From the NCBI RefSeq assembly GCF_900102795.1, contig NZ_FMWG01000005.1, forward strand, positions 124,001-188,000: a DNA stretch of 64,000 nt, given 5' to 3'. Below, piece after piece: positions 28,068 to 38,520 of the stretch (the stretch's first letter is position 1; every line of letters starts with the position of its first letter). A program made the position numbers and the translations under genes. The notes under the pieces were generated by a model that was given only the letters and a program-made list of their open reading frames with translations, was not told the DNA's origin and did not search any database. The stretch is from Epibacterium ulvae. GTDB taxonomy: Bacteria > Pseudomonadota > Alphaproteobacteria > Rhodobacterales > Rhodobacteraceae.

Positions 28068-28409
28068 GCTTGTTCCGCCTGTGTTATACCGCCCTCCCGC
28101 AAGAGCGATGTTCTATCCAAATATTACTACAATACTACCGCGCAGCGAGCGGCGCGTCATCCAAAAAAGGGTTAAATGCCACAAAATATAGCCTCTGATC
28201 AGCTATAAATGCGGTATTTCGCCTATTCAGGGTATATCTTGCGGATTGCAGACGAAGAAACACAAACGAAGCGATTTGGACCCTTACCATTGGTAAGAAT
28301 CTCAGCTCGTTCTTTCAGTTTCCGGCGACCTGCTCGATCCGCTCAATATCCGCATTCTGCGGTTGTTGCCGAATTATTAACGGCCCCGTTCAAGCTTGTC
28401 ACGTCGCAA
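28068..28409. other. Intergenic region between ftsA and ftsZ (342 bp)
   Basis: No gene is supported; the frames seen here are read-through from other frames of ftsA. It must hold the ftsZ promoter(s). A 15-bp dyad CTTACCATTGGTAAG (28283-28297) and a GC-rich CCGCATTCTGCGG hairpin (about 28350) are visible; no clear CtrA site was found. Confidence 0.5.
28283..28297. promoter_or_regulatory. Dyad upstream of ftsZ
   Basis: Perfect 7-bp arms CTTACCA and TGGTAAG around one T, 216 bases before the ftsZ start; a possible regulator site. Confidence 0.35.
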
Positions 28410-29744
28410 TTACCAATTGTCCTTAAACCAGCGCACCGCACGGCGAAAACTACCGCTGGCTTGACGATCCACAGGCATTTCAAAGTCCCACCACTCATCT
28501 TGTGGATGAGCTGCCAGCAAACACAACCCCACCGAGGAGGCGAATCCGGGACCCGTCGCGGACTGTGGCAACCCATGCACCCGCAACGGACGGCCAAGAC
28601 GGACTTGCTGGCCAAGAATGCGAGTCGCCAATCCATCAAGCCCCATGATCTGGCTGGAGCCACCGGTGAGAACAATCTGTTGGCTGGGCAGATGATCAAA
28701 CCCGGCCGCATCCAATCGGGCACGGACTTCTTCAAGGATCTCTTCAACACGTGGGCGCATAATGCCGATCAATTCAGCCCGGCTGACGGTGCGGCGATCA
28801 TGTTCCCAATCGCCAGTATCGCCGCCAACATCGATCATATCGCGGTCATCTGCCCCCGTAGCCTGCACACCGCCGCACATGGTTTTTATACGCTCGGCAT
28901 TGGCAGTTGGGACGCTCAACCCCATAGAGATATCACTGGTAATATGATCTCCACCCATGCGCACGCTGTCAGCATAGATCATATGTTTTTTCACAAATAT
29001 CGAGATCGATGTGCTGCCACCACCCATATCAATACAGGCCGAGCCCAGTTCTTGTTCATCTTCCACAAGCGCAGAAAACCCCGAGGCATAAGCCGAGGAC
29101 GCGATACCAGCGAGTTCAAGGTCACAACGTTTGATACAATGCACCAGATTCTGAACAATCGACGCATCGACCGTCAGCATATGCATATCAACCTCTAAAG
29201 TCTGCCCCAGCTGACCACGGGGATCGCTTAAGCCCGAACGATTGTCGAGTGCAAAATTGATGGGTTGCGCGTGCAGCACTTCGCGGCTTCCACCATAATC
29301 AGGGATCTCGCAGGCGGCCATAACACGGGCAACTTCGTTCTCTGTGACCTGCTGGCCTTCCAGTTCCACGCAGGCGTTCAGGCCATAAGACCGAGGTGCT
29401 GCACCTGAAAAACACGCAATCACGTGGTCCACACGCACAGCTGCCATTTTCTGCGCGCTTTGCACTGCCGTGCGGATCGCCCGCTCGGTCTCTTGCATGG
29501 CGCAGATTTCACCAAATTGCACACCACGTGACCGGGTCGTTGCGGCCCCAATCACCCGAAACCCAGATTGTCCTGCCAAGGCCCCGATTGAATTGTCTTC
29601 GCTCAGGACACTTGCCCCATCAAACCGCAGAATCAGACATGCGATTTTTGAGCTGCCTACATCCAGAACCGCAACGACACCGCGCTGCATCGCCTGGCGC
29701 CGCATCTGCCGCATTGCCCGTTGAGACTGATAGAGATCTACCAT
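28410..29744 (-). CDS. ftsA: Cell division protein FtsA
   Basis: 444 residues, actin/Hsp70-like ATPase. Visible: phosphate-1 loop AVLDVGSSKIACLILRFDG near residue 25, the ACIDMGGGSTSISIF phosphate-2 loop near 235, and the ILTGGSSQIMG adenosine motif near 355. The C-terminal amphipathic helix (FRRAVRWFKDNW) anchors it to the membrane. Links FtsZ filaments to the inner membrane. The start lies 4 bases after the ftsQ stop. Confidence 0.97.
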   Translation of the reverse strand: MVDLYQSQRAMRQMRRQAMQRGVVAVLDVGSSKIACLILRFDGASVLSEDNSIGALAGQSGFRVIGAATTRSRGVQFGEICAMQETERAIRTAVQSAQKMAAVRVDHVIACFSGAAPRSYGLNACVELEGQQVTENEVARVMAACEIPDYGGSREVLHAQPINFALDNRSGLSDPRGQLGQTLEVDMHMLTVDASIVQNLVHCIKRCDLELAGIASSAYASGFSALVEDEQELGSACIDMGGGSTSISIFVKKHMIYADSVRMGGDHITSDISMGLSVPTANAERIKTMCGGVQATGADDRDMIDVGGDTGDWEHDRRTVSRAELIGIMRPRVEEILEEVRARLDAAGFDHLPSQQIVLTGGSSQIMGLDGLATRILGQQVRLGRPLRVHGLPQSATGPGFASSVGLCLLAAHPQDEWWDFEMPVDRQASGSFRRAVRWFKDNW

Positions 29745-29747
29745 GTC

Positions 29748-30638
29748 TTACCCGCCCCCATTTAATTCTCTGATCCGCCACCAGTTTTCGACGGCATCCT
29801 TAGCCATGCGCACAGTGGGACGTGCAGCAAGGCGCATATCCACCACAGCGACGTCCCGCTCCAACAAATCCTGCACCTGATTGACCGCAATCACCCGCTC
29901 CAAGGCCTGCACCGGATTTTCGGGCGGCAGTTGAATGCGCTGATCTCGGTCCAGAACCACATCCCAACGACGCTCACCGATGCGCACCAAACCACGCAAA
30001 CGCAAACCAAGCGGACGTGCGGCAGACAGGAGTTCAAGCGCTTCTTCAACCTGTTGATCTGCGCCCGCCCCTGCCAGCAACGGCAATGTCGGATGCAGGC
30101 TGCGCTGTCCCAGTTCGGCCACATGCGCACCGGTCTCGTCAATCAGTGCGAGACCCTGATCCGAGCGCCAGACCGCCGCAGGTTTACGCTCCACCACATC
30201 GACCTGCAAAATACCGCCCGGGCGAATACGCACCTCAGCAGTTTTCACGGGATCAAGCTCGATAATATGCGTGCGCAGCTGTTCCAGATCCAAATCAAAC
30301 GAGCTGATCGGGAAATCAAGCGCCATGACTTCGCGAATATCATCGCCGACCTCGGCCACGGCGCCATCAATGGCCATGACATTGACCATGAATTCCGGGC
30401 GTTGCTCGATCGAGCGGCGCAATTCAGCATACCGTTCCAGTAGGTCATCCCGTCGCTCTTGATCGGCAAGATATCCACCAACCGCAACCGCAATCACTGC
30501 CAAGGGCACCCCAAATTTCAATCCGGTGCGAATGCCGGGCGTCAACATCCAGCGCTGGATGCGGTATTTCAGGCGTGAAGGGGCAGGATCAGCCTTCTCC
30601 GGCGTCTTGCGACGCAGACCCGCGATCAACGTGCGCAT
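29748..30638 (-). CDS. ftsQ: Cell division protein FtsQ
   Basis: 296 residues from ATG 30638, chosen because a perfect GGAGGA lies 7 bases upstream; it overlaps ddl by 13 bases. Cytosolic basic N-terminus, one membrane helix ([21 protein letters not shown], about residues 36-56), then the POTRA domain ([17 protein letters not shown]) and FtsQ beta domain ([14 protein letters not shown]). A bitopic divisome scaffold that recruits FtsL/FtsB-type partners. Confidence 0.94.
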   Translation of the reverse strand: MRTLIAGLRRKTPEKADPAPSRLKYRIQRWMLTPGIRTGLKFGVPLAVIAVAVGGYLADQERRDDLLERYAELRRSIEQRPEFMVNVMAIDGAVAEVGDDIREVMALDFPISSFDLDLEQLRTHIIELDPVKTAEVRIRPGGILQVDVVERKPAAVWRSDQGLALIDETGAHVAELGQRSLHPTLPLLAGAGADQQVEEALELLSAARPLGLRLRGLVRIGERRWDVVLDRDQRIQLPPENPVQALERVIAVNQVQDLLERDVAVVDMRLAARPTVRMAKDAVENWWRIRELNGGG

Positions 30639-31546
30639 GAGGCGTCCTCCACCATCCATGCGCATAAGGCAGCAAAACTATAGCCCATGTGCTGCGCCTG
30701 CTCGGGTGCCAGTGACGTGGGCGTCATACCCGGCTGGGTATTTGTTTCCAACAGGATCAGCCCCTCTGCCCCTTTGCTTTCATCCCACCGAAAATCAGTA
30801 CGGCTGACACCACGACATCCCAGCACCCTGTGTGCCTTTAGTGCATAATCGAGGCAAAGATCGAAAATCTCTTGTGGCACATCCGCCGGAACCACATGGC
30901 GTGAACCGCCGGGTTTGTATTTTGCATCATAATCATACCACCCATCCGTCAGGATATCCGTCACGGTAAGGGCACGATCCCCGACAACGGTTGTGGTCAA
31001 TTCGCGACCCGGTGCAAATTGCTCTACCATGACAAGATCCGGCATCGTCTCATCCAATTGCGGCGGCGTATTGGCATCTTCGTGCACGATGTAGATGCCC
31101 ACACTGGAGCCTTCGTTGTTTGGCTTCACAACATATGGGGGCGGCATCATGTGACGCGCGCTCACCTCTTGTTTTGCAAACAAGCCACTTTGCACAACAG
31201 GAAGACCAGCAGACTGAAACACATCTTTGGACCGCTGTTTGTCCATCGCAAGGGCGGACGCCAGAACGCCAGAGTGGGTATAGGGGATTTGCAGCCATTC
31301 CAGAATGCCCTGAACACAGCCATCTTCCCCCCAGCGACCATGCAGGGCGTTAAAAACAACGTCGGGCTGAATACGCTGAAGATCCTGAGCAAGCTCTGGC
31401 CCGACGTCAACTTCGACCACGTCATACCCTGCATCACGCAACGCAGCTGCGCACTCCGCCCCACTGGAAAGCGACACGTCACGTTCAGCTGATTGTCCAC
31501 CAAGAAGCACTGCCACTTTTGGGAGTGTTTTGCTCGCTCCACCCAC
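30626..31546 (-). CDS. ddl: D-alanine--D-alanine ligase
   Basis: 306 residues, the DdlB form. ATP-grasp motifs: [19 protein letters not shown] at the N-terminus, [16 protein letters not shown] (ATP lysine) and [15 protein letters not shown] (metal ligands). Makes D-Ala-D-Ala for the peptidoglycan pentapeptide in the cytosol. The stop overlaps the ftsQ start; upstream is a 279-base A+T-rich gap before murB in which no gene is seen. Confidence 0.96.
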   Translation of the reverse strand: MGGASKTLPKVAVLLGGQSAERDVSLSSGAECAAALRDAGYDVVEVDVGPELAQDLQRIQPDVVFNALHGRWGEDGCVQGILEWLQIPYTHSGVLASALAMDKQRSKDVFQSAGLPVVQSGLFAKQEVSARHMMPPPYVVKPNNEGSSVGIYIVHEDANTPPQLDETMPDLVMVEQFAPGRELTTTVVGDRALTVTDILTDGWYDYDAKYKPGGSRHVVPADVPQEIFDLCLDYALKAHRVLGCRGVSRTDFRWDESKGAEGLILLETNTQPGMTPTSLAPEQAQHMGYSFAALCAWMVEDASCAR

Positions 31547-31825
31547 CTGTATTGCCTCGATCTCTCTTGGGCTATGCGCCCCTGCTCACTATCCTCATGT
31601 TGAGGACATCGTTACCAGAGGTTTGCCCTCTGTTTTCTAGTCAGTCAGGCAAGTATAATCTCTGGAGCCGCATCCCTGCGGTTACCAAAAGATTTACGCC
31701 ATAAACCGTTATCAATAGATTAATATTTTACGCGAAAAATTAACCAATATCACTTCACGATCAAAGATTCTTTTTCGGAAACTTTGGAACCGTTGCCAAA
31801 TAATTACCCACCTAAAACCCTATAT

Positions 31826-32758
31826 TTAATACCTTTTTTCCAAAATCTCACCTACACGCATGATTTCCCACTGCAGTTTAACACCTGAATTCTGGTAAAC
31901 AGCATTTCGCACCTGCTCTCCCAAACCTTCAAGATCTGCAGCAGTTGCACCGCCAGTGTTGATCAGAAAATTTGAATGCATCTCGCTCATCTGTGCGCCG
32001 CCCAGACGCGCCCCACGCTGACCTGCATCATCAATCACTTTCCAAGCCTTTAAATCATGCACATCATTGGCTTTTCCGGTCGAGGAAAAGCCAGCGGGAT
32101 TGCGAAACGTCGACCCTGCACTGCGGTCTTTTGTTGGCTGGGTTTCGTCTCGTTTTTTCAACTGCGCTGCCATACGCGCGTGCAGCGCCTCAGGATCCCC
32201 TTCGGGCCCTTTCAAACGTGCCGCGACCAAAACAGCGCCCTCTGGGAAAGCGGTTTGGCGATACTGAAACGCCAATTCTTCAGCCCCAATCTCGCGGATC
32301 TCACCCTGACGTGTGACAAGAGTTGCGGACTGAAAGACATCTGCAATGTAATGCCCATAGCAGCCCGCATTCATACGCACCGCGCCGCCAATGCTTCCGG
32401 GGATCGTGCGCAGGAAGGTCAGGTCTATGCCGGCATCAGCGGATTTTCGCGCAACATGTGCATCAAGCGCTGCAGCTCCCACAACAATCTCGTCACCTTC
32501 GATGGCAATCTGATTAAACCCACGCCCCAAACGGATCACAACCGCACGCAACCCGCCATCGCGTACAATCAGATTCGATCCAACGCCCATGGGAAATACT
32601 GAAATTTCTGCGGGAAGCTGAGACAGAAATTGGGACAGATCTTCCAAATCTGCAGGCTGATACAGGTAATCCGCAGGCCCACCGACACGAAGCCACGTCA
32701 AATCAGCCAAAGAACGATCTTTGGTCAGCTTGCCCCGCATGTTCTGGACGTCGATCAT
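31826..32758 (-). CDS. murB: UDP-N-acetylenolpyruvoylglucosamine reductase
   Basis: 310 residues from ATG 32758 ([14 protein letters not shown]), preceded by GGGGGAC; the frame is open to 32890 but that extension is not MurB-like. FAD-binding region [15 protein letters not shown] and [12 protein letters not shown]; active-site serine in SAGSTFRNP; catalytic Glu in the C-terminal WEIMRVGEI region is less certain. Reduces enolpyruvyl-UDP-GlcNAc to UDP-MurNAc with NADPH. Confidence 0.96.
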   Translation of the reverse strand: MIDVQNMRGKLTKDRSLADLTWLRVGGPADYLYQPADLEDLSQFLSQLPAEISVFPMGVGSNLIVRDGGLRAVVIRLGRGFNQIAIEGDEIVVGAAALDAHVARKSADAGIDLTFLRTIPGSIGGAVRMNAGCYGHYIADVFQSATLVTRQGEIREIGAEELAFQYRQTAFPEGAVLVAARLKGPEGDPEALHARMAAQLKKRDETQPTKDRSAGSTFRNPAGFSSTGKANDVHDLKAWKVIDDAGQRGARLGGAQMSEMHSNFLINTGGATAADLEGLGEQVRNAVYQNSGVKLQWEIMRVGEILEKRY

Positions 32759-32846
32759 AAGTCCCCCCACAGTATCAGAATGGAGCGGGTCTATCGTGGA
32801 ATCATCAGGTGAAACAATGGGCAAATTTGCGCAGAGTTCCCACCTG

Positions 32847-33095
32847 TTAAAACCGCATCTTTTTTCGCAGCCAGCGGTACAGATATACAAGTGGCCAACG
32901 CAATACGCTGGCCGCGGCGGCGCTGGCCAGACTGCCGCTCAACAGGCCGTTTTCATAGAAAACATAGGCCAAAAGAGGCAGCCCCAAAGCGATCAGGACA
33001 TAAGCACCACGCCAATGATTGCTGCGACTGGGATAGGCGCCATAAAAACCTGCGATTAACAGCCAAAGGCAGAACAAAATCAAAGATATCGTCAT
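32847..33095 (-). CDS. DUF2484 membrane protein
   Basis: 82 residues with two or three hydrophobic segments ([17 protein letters not shown] and [16 protein letters not shown]) and a basic C-terminus (RWLRKKMRF). It matches the small DUF2484 protein that Rhodobacterales carry between murC and murB. Function unknown; its position suggests a link with cell-wall synthesis, which is inference only. Confidence 0.85.
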   Translation of the reverse strand: MTISLILFCLWLLIAGFYGAYPSRSNHWRGAYVLIALGLPLLAYVFYENGLLSGSLASAAAASVLRWPLVYLYRWLRKKMRF

Positions 33096-33125
33096 GATTT
33101 TATTCTGCCTTTTGAATTGCAGTTT

Positions 33126-34523
33126 TTATTGCTTCAGCTGCTCTGGCAGCGCATTGGCCCAGGCACTGATGGTACCTGCCCCAAGGCAAACAACCATATC
33201 CCCGGGACGGGCCTGTTCGCGCACCAGACGCGCCAGATCATCGGAATCCAGAATGGCACGGGCATGGCGGTGTCCATGGCGGATCAACCCTGCAACCAGA
33301 TCATCCCGCGCGGCCCCTTCAATCGGGGTTTCTCCCGCGGCAAAAACTTCGGCGATGGCCACCACATCTGCTTCGTTGAAACAGGCACAGAAATCATCAA
33401 ACAAGGAAGACAGGCGAGAATAGCGATGCGGCTGGTGCACTGCGATCACACGGCCTTCGCAAGCTTGACGGGCAGCCTTTAGGACCGCTGCAATTTCCAC
33501 AGGATGGTGACCATAGTCATCGATAATCGTAACGCCGTCCACTTCACCAACCTTGGTAAAGCGGCGGTTCACCCCACCGAACTTGGCCAATGCTTCGCGA
33601 ATTTCACTGCTGCGCATTCCCAGATGCCGCGCCACAGCCACGGCAGACAAAGCGTTTGAAACGTTGTGATCCCCTGGCATCGGCAGGCTGCAGCCTTCGA
33701 TCACCTGATCTTCGGCCTGAAGGTGTATATCGAAATGAGCAATACCTGCTTTGTAGTGCAAGTTCACAGCGCGCACATCGGCCTGTGCGTTAAAGCCATA
33801 GGTTACGACGCGACGGTCTGAAATACGCCCCACCAGCGCCTGTACCTCAGCATGGTCTGTGCAACAAACCGCAACACCATAGAAAGGGATATTAGAGACG
33901 AATTCGTAGAACCCATTGCGCAGGGTATCAAAATCGCCCCAGTGCTCCATATGTTCGGGATCGATATTGGTGACAATCGCAATAGTCGCTGGCAAGCGGT
34001 TAAAAGTGCCGTCGCTTTCATCTGCTTCGACGACCATCCATTCGCCCTGCCCCATCCGCGCATTCGAACCATAAGCATGGATGATACCACCGTTGACAAC
34101 AGTAGGATCAAAGTCCCCATGCACCATCAATTCAGCCATCATGGTGGTTGTGGTGGTTTTGCCATGTGTGCCTGCAATGGCGATGTTGGACTTTAGACGC
34201 ATCAGCTCGGCCAGCATTTCAGCACGGCGCACCACAGGCAGGCCGCGCAAGCGCGCTTCATCCAGTTCAGGATTGCCCGGTTTGATCGCGGAGGAGATCA
34301 CAACCACCGCAGCCTCAGCCAGATTTTCAGCACGCTGACCTTCAAAAATCTGCGCCCCCAATCGTTCAAGGCGCTGGGTGATTTTAGAGGTTTTCAGATC
34401 CGATCCCTGCACCACATAACCAAGGTTCAAAAGCACTTCGGCAATGCCAGACATGCCAATGCCGCCGATACCAACGAAATGAATGGGGCCGACGTCGCCG
34501 GGAAGTTTGGTTGCAGGGGTCAT
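33126..34523 (-). CDS. murC: UDP-N-acetylmuramate--L-alanine ligase
   Basis: 465 residues. Mur ligase order: N-terminal Rossmann [18 protein letters not shown] loop [17 protein letters not shown] near residue 115, EADESDGTF, and [16 protein letters not shown] in the C-terminal domain. Adds L-Ala to UDP-MurNAc. Its ATG overlaps the murG stop by 4 bases (ATGA), so the two are translationally coupled. Confidence 0.98.
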   Translation of the reverse strand: MTPATKLPGDVGPIHFVGIGGIGMSGIAEVLLNLGYVVQGSDLKTSKITQRLERLGAQIFEGQRAENLAEAAVVVISSAIKPGNPELDEARLRGLPVVRRAEMLAELMRLKSNIAIAGTHGKTTTTTMMAELMVHGDFDPTVVNGGIIHAYGSNARMGQGEWMVVEADESDGTFNRLPATIAIVTNIDPEHMEHWGDFDTLRNGFYEFVSNIPFYGVAVCCTDHAEVQALVGRISDRRVVTYGFNAQADVRAVNLHYKAGIAHFDIHLQAEDQVIEGCSLPMPGDHNVSNALSAVAVARHLGMRSSEIREALAKFGGVNRRFTKVGEVDGVTIIDDYGHHPVEIAAVLKAARQACEGRVIAVHQPHRYSRLSSLFDDFCACFNEADVVAIAEVFAAGETPIEGAARDDLVAGLIRHGHRHARAILDSDDLARLVREQARPGDMVVCLGAGTISAWANALPEQLKQ

Positions 34524-35617
34524 GCTTTGTCTTTCTCGGAAAGGCCCTCGACTTCAGCCACCAGACGCTCTGTCGCGTCTGGAATACTGGTGCCAAGAGC
34601 CGCAGCCGACATCTGGATGGCGGCTTTGGGATTGTTCAATATTGCACTGATCTGCTCATGCAGCACGGTGGTTTCCAGCTTGCTTTCGGGGATCAGAACG
34701 GCAGCCCCCGCATCCACCAGCCCGCGCGCGTTGGCGGTTTGGTGGTCTCCGGTTGCTGCGGCAAACGGGATCAGGATCGAGGGACGCCCGATCACCGAAA
34801 TATCCGCCACAGAGGACGCGCCAGAGCGTGAAATCACCAGCTGACATTCAGACAGCAGGTTAGGCACATCGTGAAAAAACGGCTGCACCTCAGCGTGCAC
34901 ACCATGTTCTGCGTAAAACTGGTTCACGCGTTCGATGTCTTCTTCGCGCGCCTGATGGAAAATGCGCAAGCGGCCAATCACCTCCATCGGCAAGGCAGCA
35001 AAGGCTGGCGGCACAATATCTGATAAGATCCGCGCGCCCTGACTGCCGCCCATCACCAGAACAGACATGGGATAATCACCGGGCGGGATATAGGCAGCCC
35101 CTGCACGCTCCAACACTGCTGCGCGCACCGGATTACCTAGATGAGCCGAAGGCACACCTTCTGGCACATTCGTGGGCCAAGTGCCACAGGCAATCCCATC
35201 TACATGTTTGGCAAAAAGCTGGTTAACCCGCCCCAGAACGCCGTTTTGTTCGTGGATCATACGCGGAAGTCTAAGCAGTTTCGCGGCGGCCAAGGCCGGG
35301 ATCGAAGGGTAGCCCCCAAATCCGATCACAGCATCGGGGCGATCCTTGCGCATCGCCAGCGCCATGCTTGCCACACCTGCAGCGATCTTTGGGCCAACCA
35401 TCGCTTTTGCCAAAAGACCACCACGGGCAAATGTCGCCGAAGAAGCTTCGATGATTTCAACCCCTTTGGGGAACCCACCCGTGTAGCGCGCGCCGCGCGC
35501 ATCTGTTGACAGCTTTACCCGCCATCCGCGTGTCAGCATTGCTTCGGCAAGCGCCTGCGCCGGAAACATATGACCGCCGGTACCCCCGGCTGCCATCAAC
35601 AGCAATTTTTGATCCAT
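34520..35617 (-). CDS. murG: UDP-GlcNAc:undecaprenyl-PP-MurNAc-pentapeptide transferase
   Basis: 365 residues from ATG 35617 with AGGA upstream; a TTG precedes it in frame. Glycosyltransferase family 28: N-terminal [17 protein letters not shown], and the C-terminal donor site [20 protein letters not shown] with the following TGDHQTANA. Acts at the inner face of the membrane to turn lipid I into lipid II. Confidence 0.97.
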   Translation of the reverse strand: MDQKLLLMAAGGTGGHMFPAQALAEAMLTRGWRVKLSTDARGARYTGGFPKGVEIIEASSATFARGGLLAKAMVGPKIAAGVASMALAMRKDRPDAVIGFGGYPSIPALAAAKLLRLPRMIHEQNGVLGRVNQLFAKHVDGIACGTWPTNVPEGVPSAHLGNPVRAAVLERAGAAYIPPGDYPMSVLVMGGSQGARILSDIVPPAFAALPMEVIGRLRIFHQAREEDIERVNQFYAEHGVHAEVQPFFHDVPNLLSECQLVISRSGASSVADISVIGRPSILIPFAAATGDHQTANARGLVDAGAAVLIPESKLETTVLHEQISAILNNPKAAIQMSAAALGTSIPDATERLVAEVEGLSEKDKA

Positions 35618-35669
35618 CAATCCTAAACCCGTTTACACCCAGCACATCAAAAAGATGGTGCCAACCCAC

Positions 35670-36839
35670 TCAACCTCGCCCACGCCCCCGTAGGAAGTCT
35701 GCAATTTCGCCTTGTGGACGGGTCCGTGTAAAGGCCAAAAGCATGCCAACTGCAATACCCCCTGCAATCAGCGAAGATCCGCCGTAGCTTACAAACGGCA
35801 GTGTCATGCCTTTTGCAGGCAACAGACGCACGGCAACACCCATATTGATCATGGCCTGCACACCAAACATGCAGACAAGGCCAGTGCCCGCAAGGCGGAT
35901 AAAGGGATCACGCTCTTTCATCAGGCGAAACAGGGACCGCACCACGATCGACGCATAAAGACCAATCAAAATTACAACCAGAACAAGACCGTATTCCTCG
36001 GCTGCGACTGCGATAATGAAATCCGTATGCGCATCCGGCAGCGACCATTTCACCTGCCCCTCGCCAACACCGACGCCAAACAGACCGCCTTCACGGATCG
36101 CATTTGTGGCATACCCCATCTGGGTTGTTGGATCGATATCCGGGCTCAGGAAGCCATCAATGCGGCGGGCAAAGTGTTCTGACGCGGAATAGGCCACAAC
36201 CCCTCCAACAATCACCGTGCCAGCCATCGCCACCAGTAATAGCATCGGCGCACCAGCGACAAAATACATAACGCCCCAGCCAAACAGGATCAGGCAAGAT
36301 TGGCCAAAATCCGGCTGCATCACCAAAAAGCCAACAACCGTCAGGCACAGCGCAAAAGACCACAGCGTGCCCGGCGGGCCATTGATCTGCTGACTGGCCG
36401 CAATCAGCCAAGCCGCCACAACAATAAAACCGGGCTTCAAAAATTCAGACGGCTGCACCGAGGCAAATCCAAGGGAATACCAGCGCACTGCCCCTTTGCC
36501 AAAATCGGTCCCCAGAACCGGTAAAAGCGCAAGTGCTACAAAGGAACAAATAAAACCAATCACAGCCAATCTGCGCACCAGAGTTGGTGTCATCATAGAG
36601 GTCAGCACCATCGCCAGAAGCGCCATAAATCCAAAGGCCCCCTGTCGCTGCACATAATGGAAATTGTCAAACCCGTTGCGCGACGCCAAAGGTACAGAGG
36701 CAGCCAGCCCCAGCAGTAAACCGATCACAAACAACAGGAGAATGCAGGACATCGTCCACTTGTCTAGCGTGCGCCACCATTTGGGCAGAATAGGTTCGCC
36801 AGTTTGCACGGGGACCGTGCCATAGACCATTTCAGTCAT
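35670..36839 (-). CDS. ftsW: FtsW, lipid II polymerase of the divisome (SEDS family)
   Basis: 389 residues with about ten membrane segments. SEDS family features: LQPDFGQS-type loop seen as MQPDFGQSCLILFGWG, the ATNAIREGGLFGVGVGEGQVKWSLPDAHTD region broken here as GVGEGQVKWSLPDAHTDF, and the C-terminal LLPAKGMTLPFVSYGGSS signature. Polymerises septal glycan with FtsI. First gene of the second dcw half; divergent from the FAD gene with a 130-base shared promoter region. Confidence 0.96.
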   Translation of the reverse strand: MTEMVYGTVPVQTGEPILPKWWRTLDKWTMSCILLLFVIGLLLGLAASVPLASRNGFDNFHYVQRQGAFGFMALLAMVLTSMMTPTLVRRLAVIGFICSFVALALLPVLGTDFGKGAVRWYSLGFASVQPSEFLKPGFIVVAAWLIAASQQINGPPGTLWSFALCLTVVGFLVMQPDFGQSCLILFGWGVMYFVAGAPMLLLVAMAGTVIVGGVVAYSASEHFARRIDGFLSPDIDPTTQMGYATNAIREGGLFGVGVGEGQVKWSLPDAHTDFIIAVAAEEYGLVLVVILIGLYASIVVRSLFRLMKERDPFIRLAGTGLVCMFGVQAMINMGVAVRLLPAKGMTLPFVSYGGSSLIAGGIAVGMLLAFTRTRPQGEIADFLRGRGRG

Positions 36840-36969
36840 GGAAATACCGCTGTTTTATGCCTCAATCTCGCCCCTTTTGGGGTCTTGAAACAAACTGTAG
36901 CCGTATTTGATCAATCAGACCAGCCTCTATCCTCTTGCCATTTGCAGGAAATGACCGCATGGCAGGTTT

Positions 36970-38151
36970 ATGTTCTATCAGACGATCATTTTAGGGGCCG
37001 GTGCCGCCGGTATGATGTGTGCCGCTTACGCGGGCGCGGGCACTTTGGTTTTGGATCACGCCAAAAACCCCGGTGAAAAGATACGCATTTCAGGCGGTGG
37101 GCGCTGCAATTTCACCAATCTGGATGTCACTCCCGAGAATTATCTGTCGGCAAATCCCCATTTCTGCAAATCCGCATTGGCGCGTTACACGCAGTGGGAT
37201 TTTATAGAGCTGATCAGCAAACATGGCATCGCTTGGCATGAAAAGACATTGGGGCAGCTGTTTTGCGATGGATCTGCCAAGCAGATTGTCGCGATGCTGG
37301 TTGCAGAGCTGAAATCTGCCGGTGCTGAACTTTGGTTGAACAGCGCAGTTGCAAAGGTAGACACACACGACACCGGATTTAGCCTAGAGGTGATGCAGGA
37401 AGGGACTTTGCGCAAACTCACATGTGCCAATCTTGTCCTTGCCACGGGCGGAAAATCAATCCCCAAGATGGGCGCGACCGGTCTGTCTTATGACATTGCG
37501 CAGCAATTTGACCTGCCCCTTTTACCAACACGCGCTGGCCTTGTTCCCTTTACCTTTGATCAGGAGCGTTTCAAACCGCTTGCGGGCACAGCCCTACCCA
37601 GTCGCCTGTCAAATGCCAGAGCCAGTTTTGATGAGGCGCTTTTGTTCACCCACCGCGGGCTTTCTGGGCCGGCAGTGTTACAACTGTCGTCTTATTGGCG
37701 CGAAGGGGAGGATATCTCGGTCAACCTGGATCCAGAAAATCAACTGTTCAACACCCTGCGCAAACAGCGCCAGACCGAAGGGCGACGGCAGTTAAACACT
37801 GAACTCGCCCATCTTTTGCCAAGCCGTCTGGTAGAGTTTCTGGGCCAGACCCTACCGCTGACGCAGCGGTTGGCTGATCAATCAGACGACGCGTTGCAAA
37901 CCCTTTGTGCGAACCTGCGAGACTGGCGATTAAAACCCTCAGGAACCGAAGGCTATCGCACCGCCGAAGTCACGCTTGGCGGAATTGACACAAACGCGCT
38001 TTCATCAAAGACGATGGAAGCAAAAACCAAGCCCGGCCTTTACGCGATCGGTGAGGCCGTGGATGTGACGGGGTGGCTTGGCGGGTATAATTTCCAATGG
38101 GCCTGGGCATCAGGCCATGCGGCAGGCGTCGCGATTTCAGCCAAATCTTAA
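36970..38151 (+). CDS. FAD-dependent oxidoreductase, HI0933/YhiN (BaiN) family
   Basis: 393 residues. N-terminal dinucleotide fold IILGAGAAGMMCAAYAG, followed by the family hallmark SGGGRCNFTN near residue 42, and the C-terminal GEAVDVTGWLGGYNFQWAW. Members are flavoproteins of poorly known substrate; some related enzymes act in bile-acid dehydroxylation, which is not implied here. It is on the plus strand inside the otherwise minus-strand dcw cluster, ahead of a monooxygenase and a MarR regulator. Confidence 0.93.
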   Translation: MFYQTIILGAGAAGMMCAAYAGAGTLVLDHAKNPGEKIRISGGGRCNFTNLDVTPENYLSANPHFCKSALARYTQWDFIELISKHGIAWHEKTLGQLFCDGSAKQIVAMLVAELKSAGAELWLNSAVAKVDTHDTGFSLEVMQEGTLRKLTCANLVLATGGKSIPKMGATGLSYDIAQQFDLPLLPTRAGLVPFTFDQERFKPLAGTALPSRLSNARASFDEALLFTHRGLSGPAVLQLSSYWREGEDISVNLDPENQLFNTLRKQRQTEGRRQLNTELAHLLPSRLVEFLGQTLPLTQRLADQSDDALQTLCANLRDWRLKPSGTEGYRTAEVTLGGIDTNALSSKTMEAKTKPGLYAIGEAVDVTGWLGGYNFQWAWASGHAAGVAISAKS

Positions 38152-38159
38152 AAGTAGCA

Positions 38160-38204
38160 TTGACAGAAGACATTTCGCGTACCATTTTAGTTATCATGAT
38201 AACT
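38160..38204 (+). promoter_or_regulatory. Promoter and perfect 16-bp palindrome, likely MarR operator
   Basis: TTGACA (38160-38165) makes a good -35; the -10 is not clear. AGTTATCATGATAACT (38189-38204) is a perfect 16-bp palindrome 16 bases before the monooxygenase start and would block RNA polymerase. The neighbouring marR gene is the obvious source of the binding protein. Confidence 0.75.
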
Positions 38205-38219
38205 TAATGAGGTTAACCG

Positions 38220-38513
38220 ATGACGCCCTCCTTTCACCTTTTTGCAAAAATCACCCCCAAACCGGAGCATCTTCAAGATGTTCGCCAAAGCATATTGTCG
38301 ATCCTCGCCCAAACGCGTGCAGAGCCGGGGTGTTTGAAGTTTGACCTGCTCGAAGGACGTGAGGAAGCTTGTTTTTATTTGAGCGAAGAATGGGAAAATG
38401 ATGCAGCACTGGCGGCGCATTACGCATCTGATTACATCGCTCCCATCTTCGCAAAATACGAAAACTGGCTCGCCAAACCTGTAGAGATCCACAAAATGAC
38501 GGCCTTGGGGTAA
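38220..38513 (+). CDS. Antibiotic-biosynthesis-monooxygenase (YgiN-like) family protein
   Basis: 97 residues, the ABM ferredoxin-like fold seen in quinol monooxygenases: FHLFAKITPKPEHLQDVRQS, TRAEPGCLKFDLLEGRE and FYLSEEWENDAALAAHYASD. Such enzymes oxidise quinols or polycyclic aromatics without cofactor. It is 7 bases before marR, and both lie behind a palindromic operator, so an autoregulated two-gene operon answering to a quinone or phenolic compound is plausible. Confidence 0.88.
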   Translation: MTPSFHLFAKITPKPEHLQDVRQSILSILAQTRAEPGCLKFDLLEGREEACFYLSEEWENDAALAAHYASDYIAPIFAKYENWLAKPVEIHKMTALG

Positions 38514-38520
38514 ATATTGA

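Noticed and set aside
28209-29198. Plus-strand ORF of 329 codons
   Set aside because: It is antisense to ftsA and part of the ftsZ gap; composition follows ftsA codons and no start signal or family is seen.
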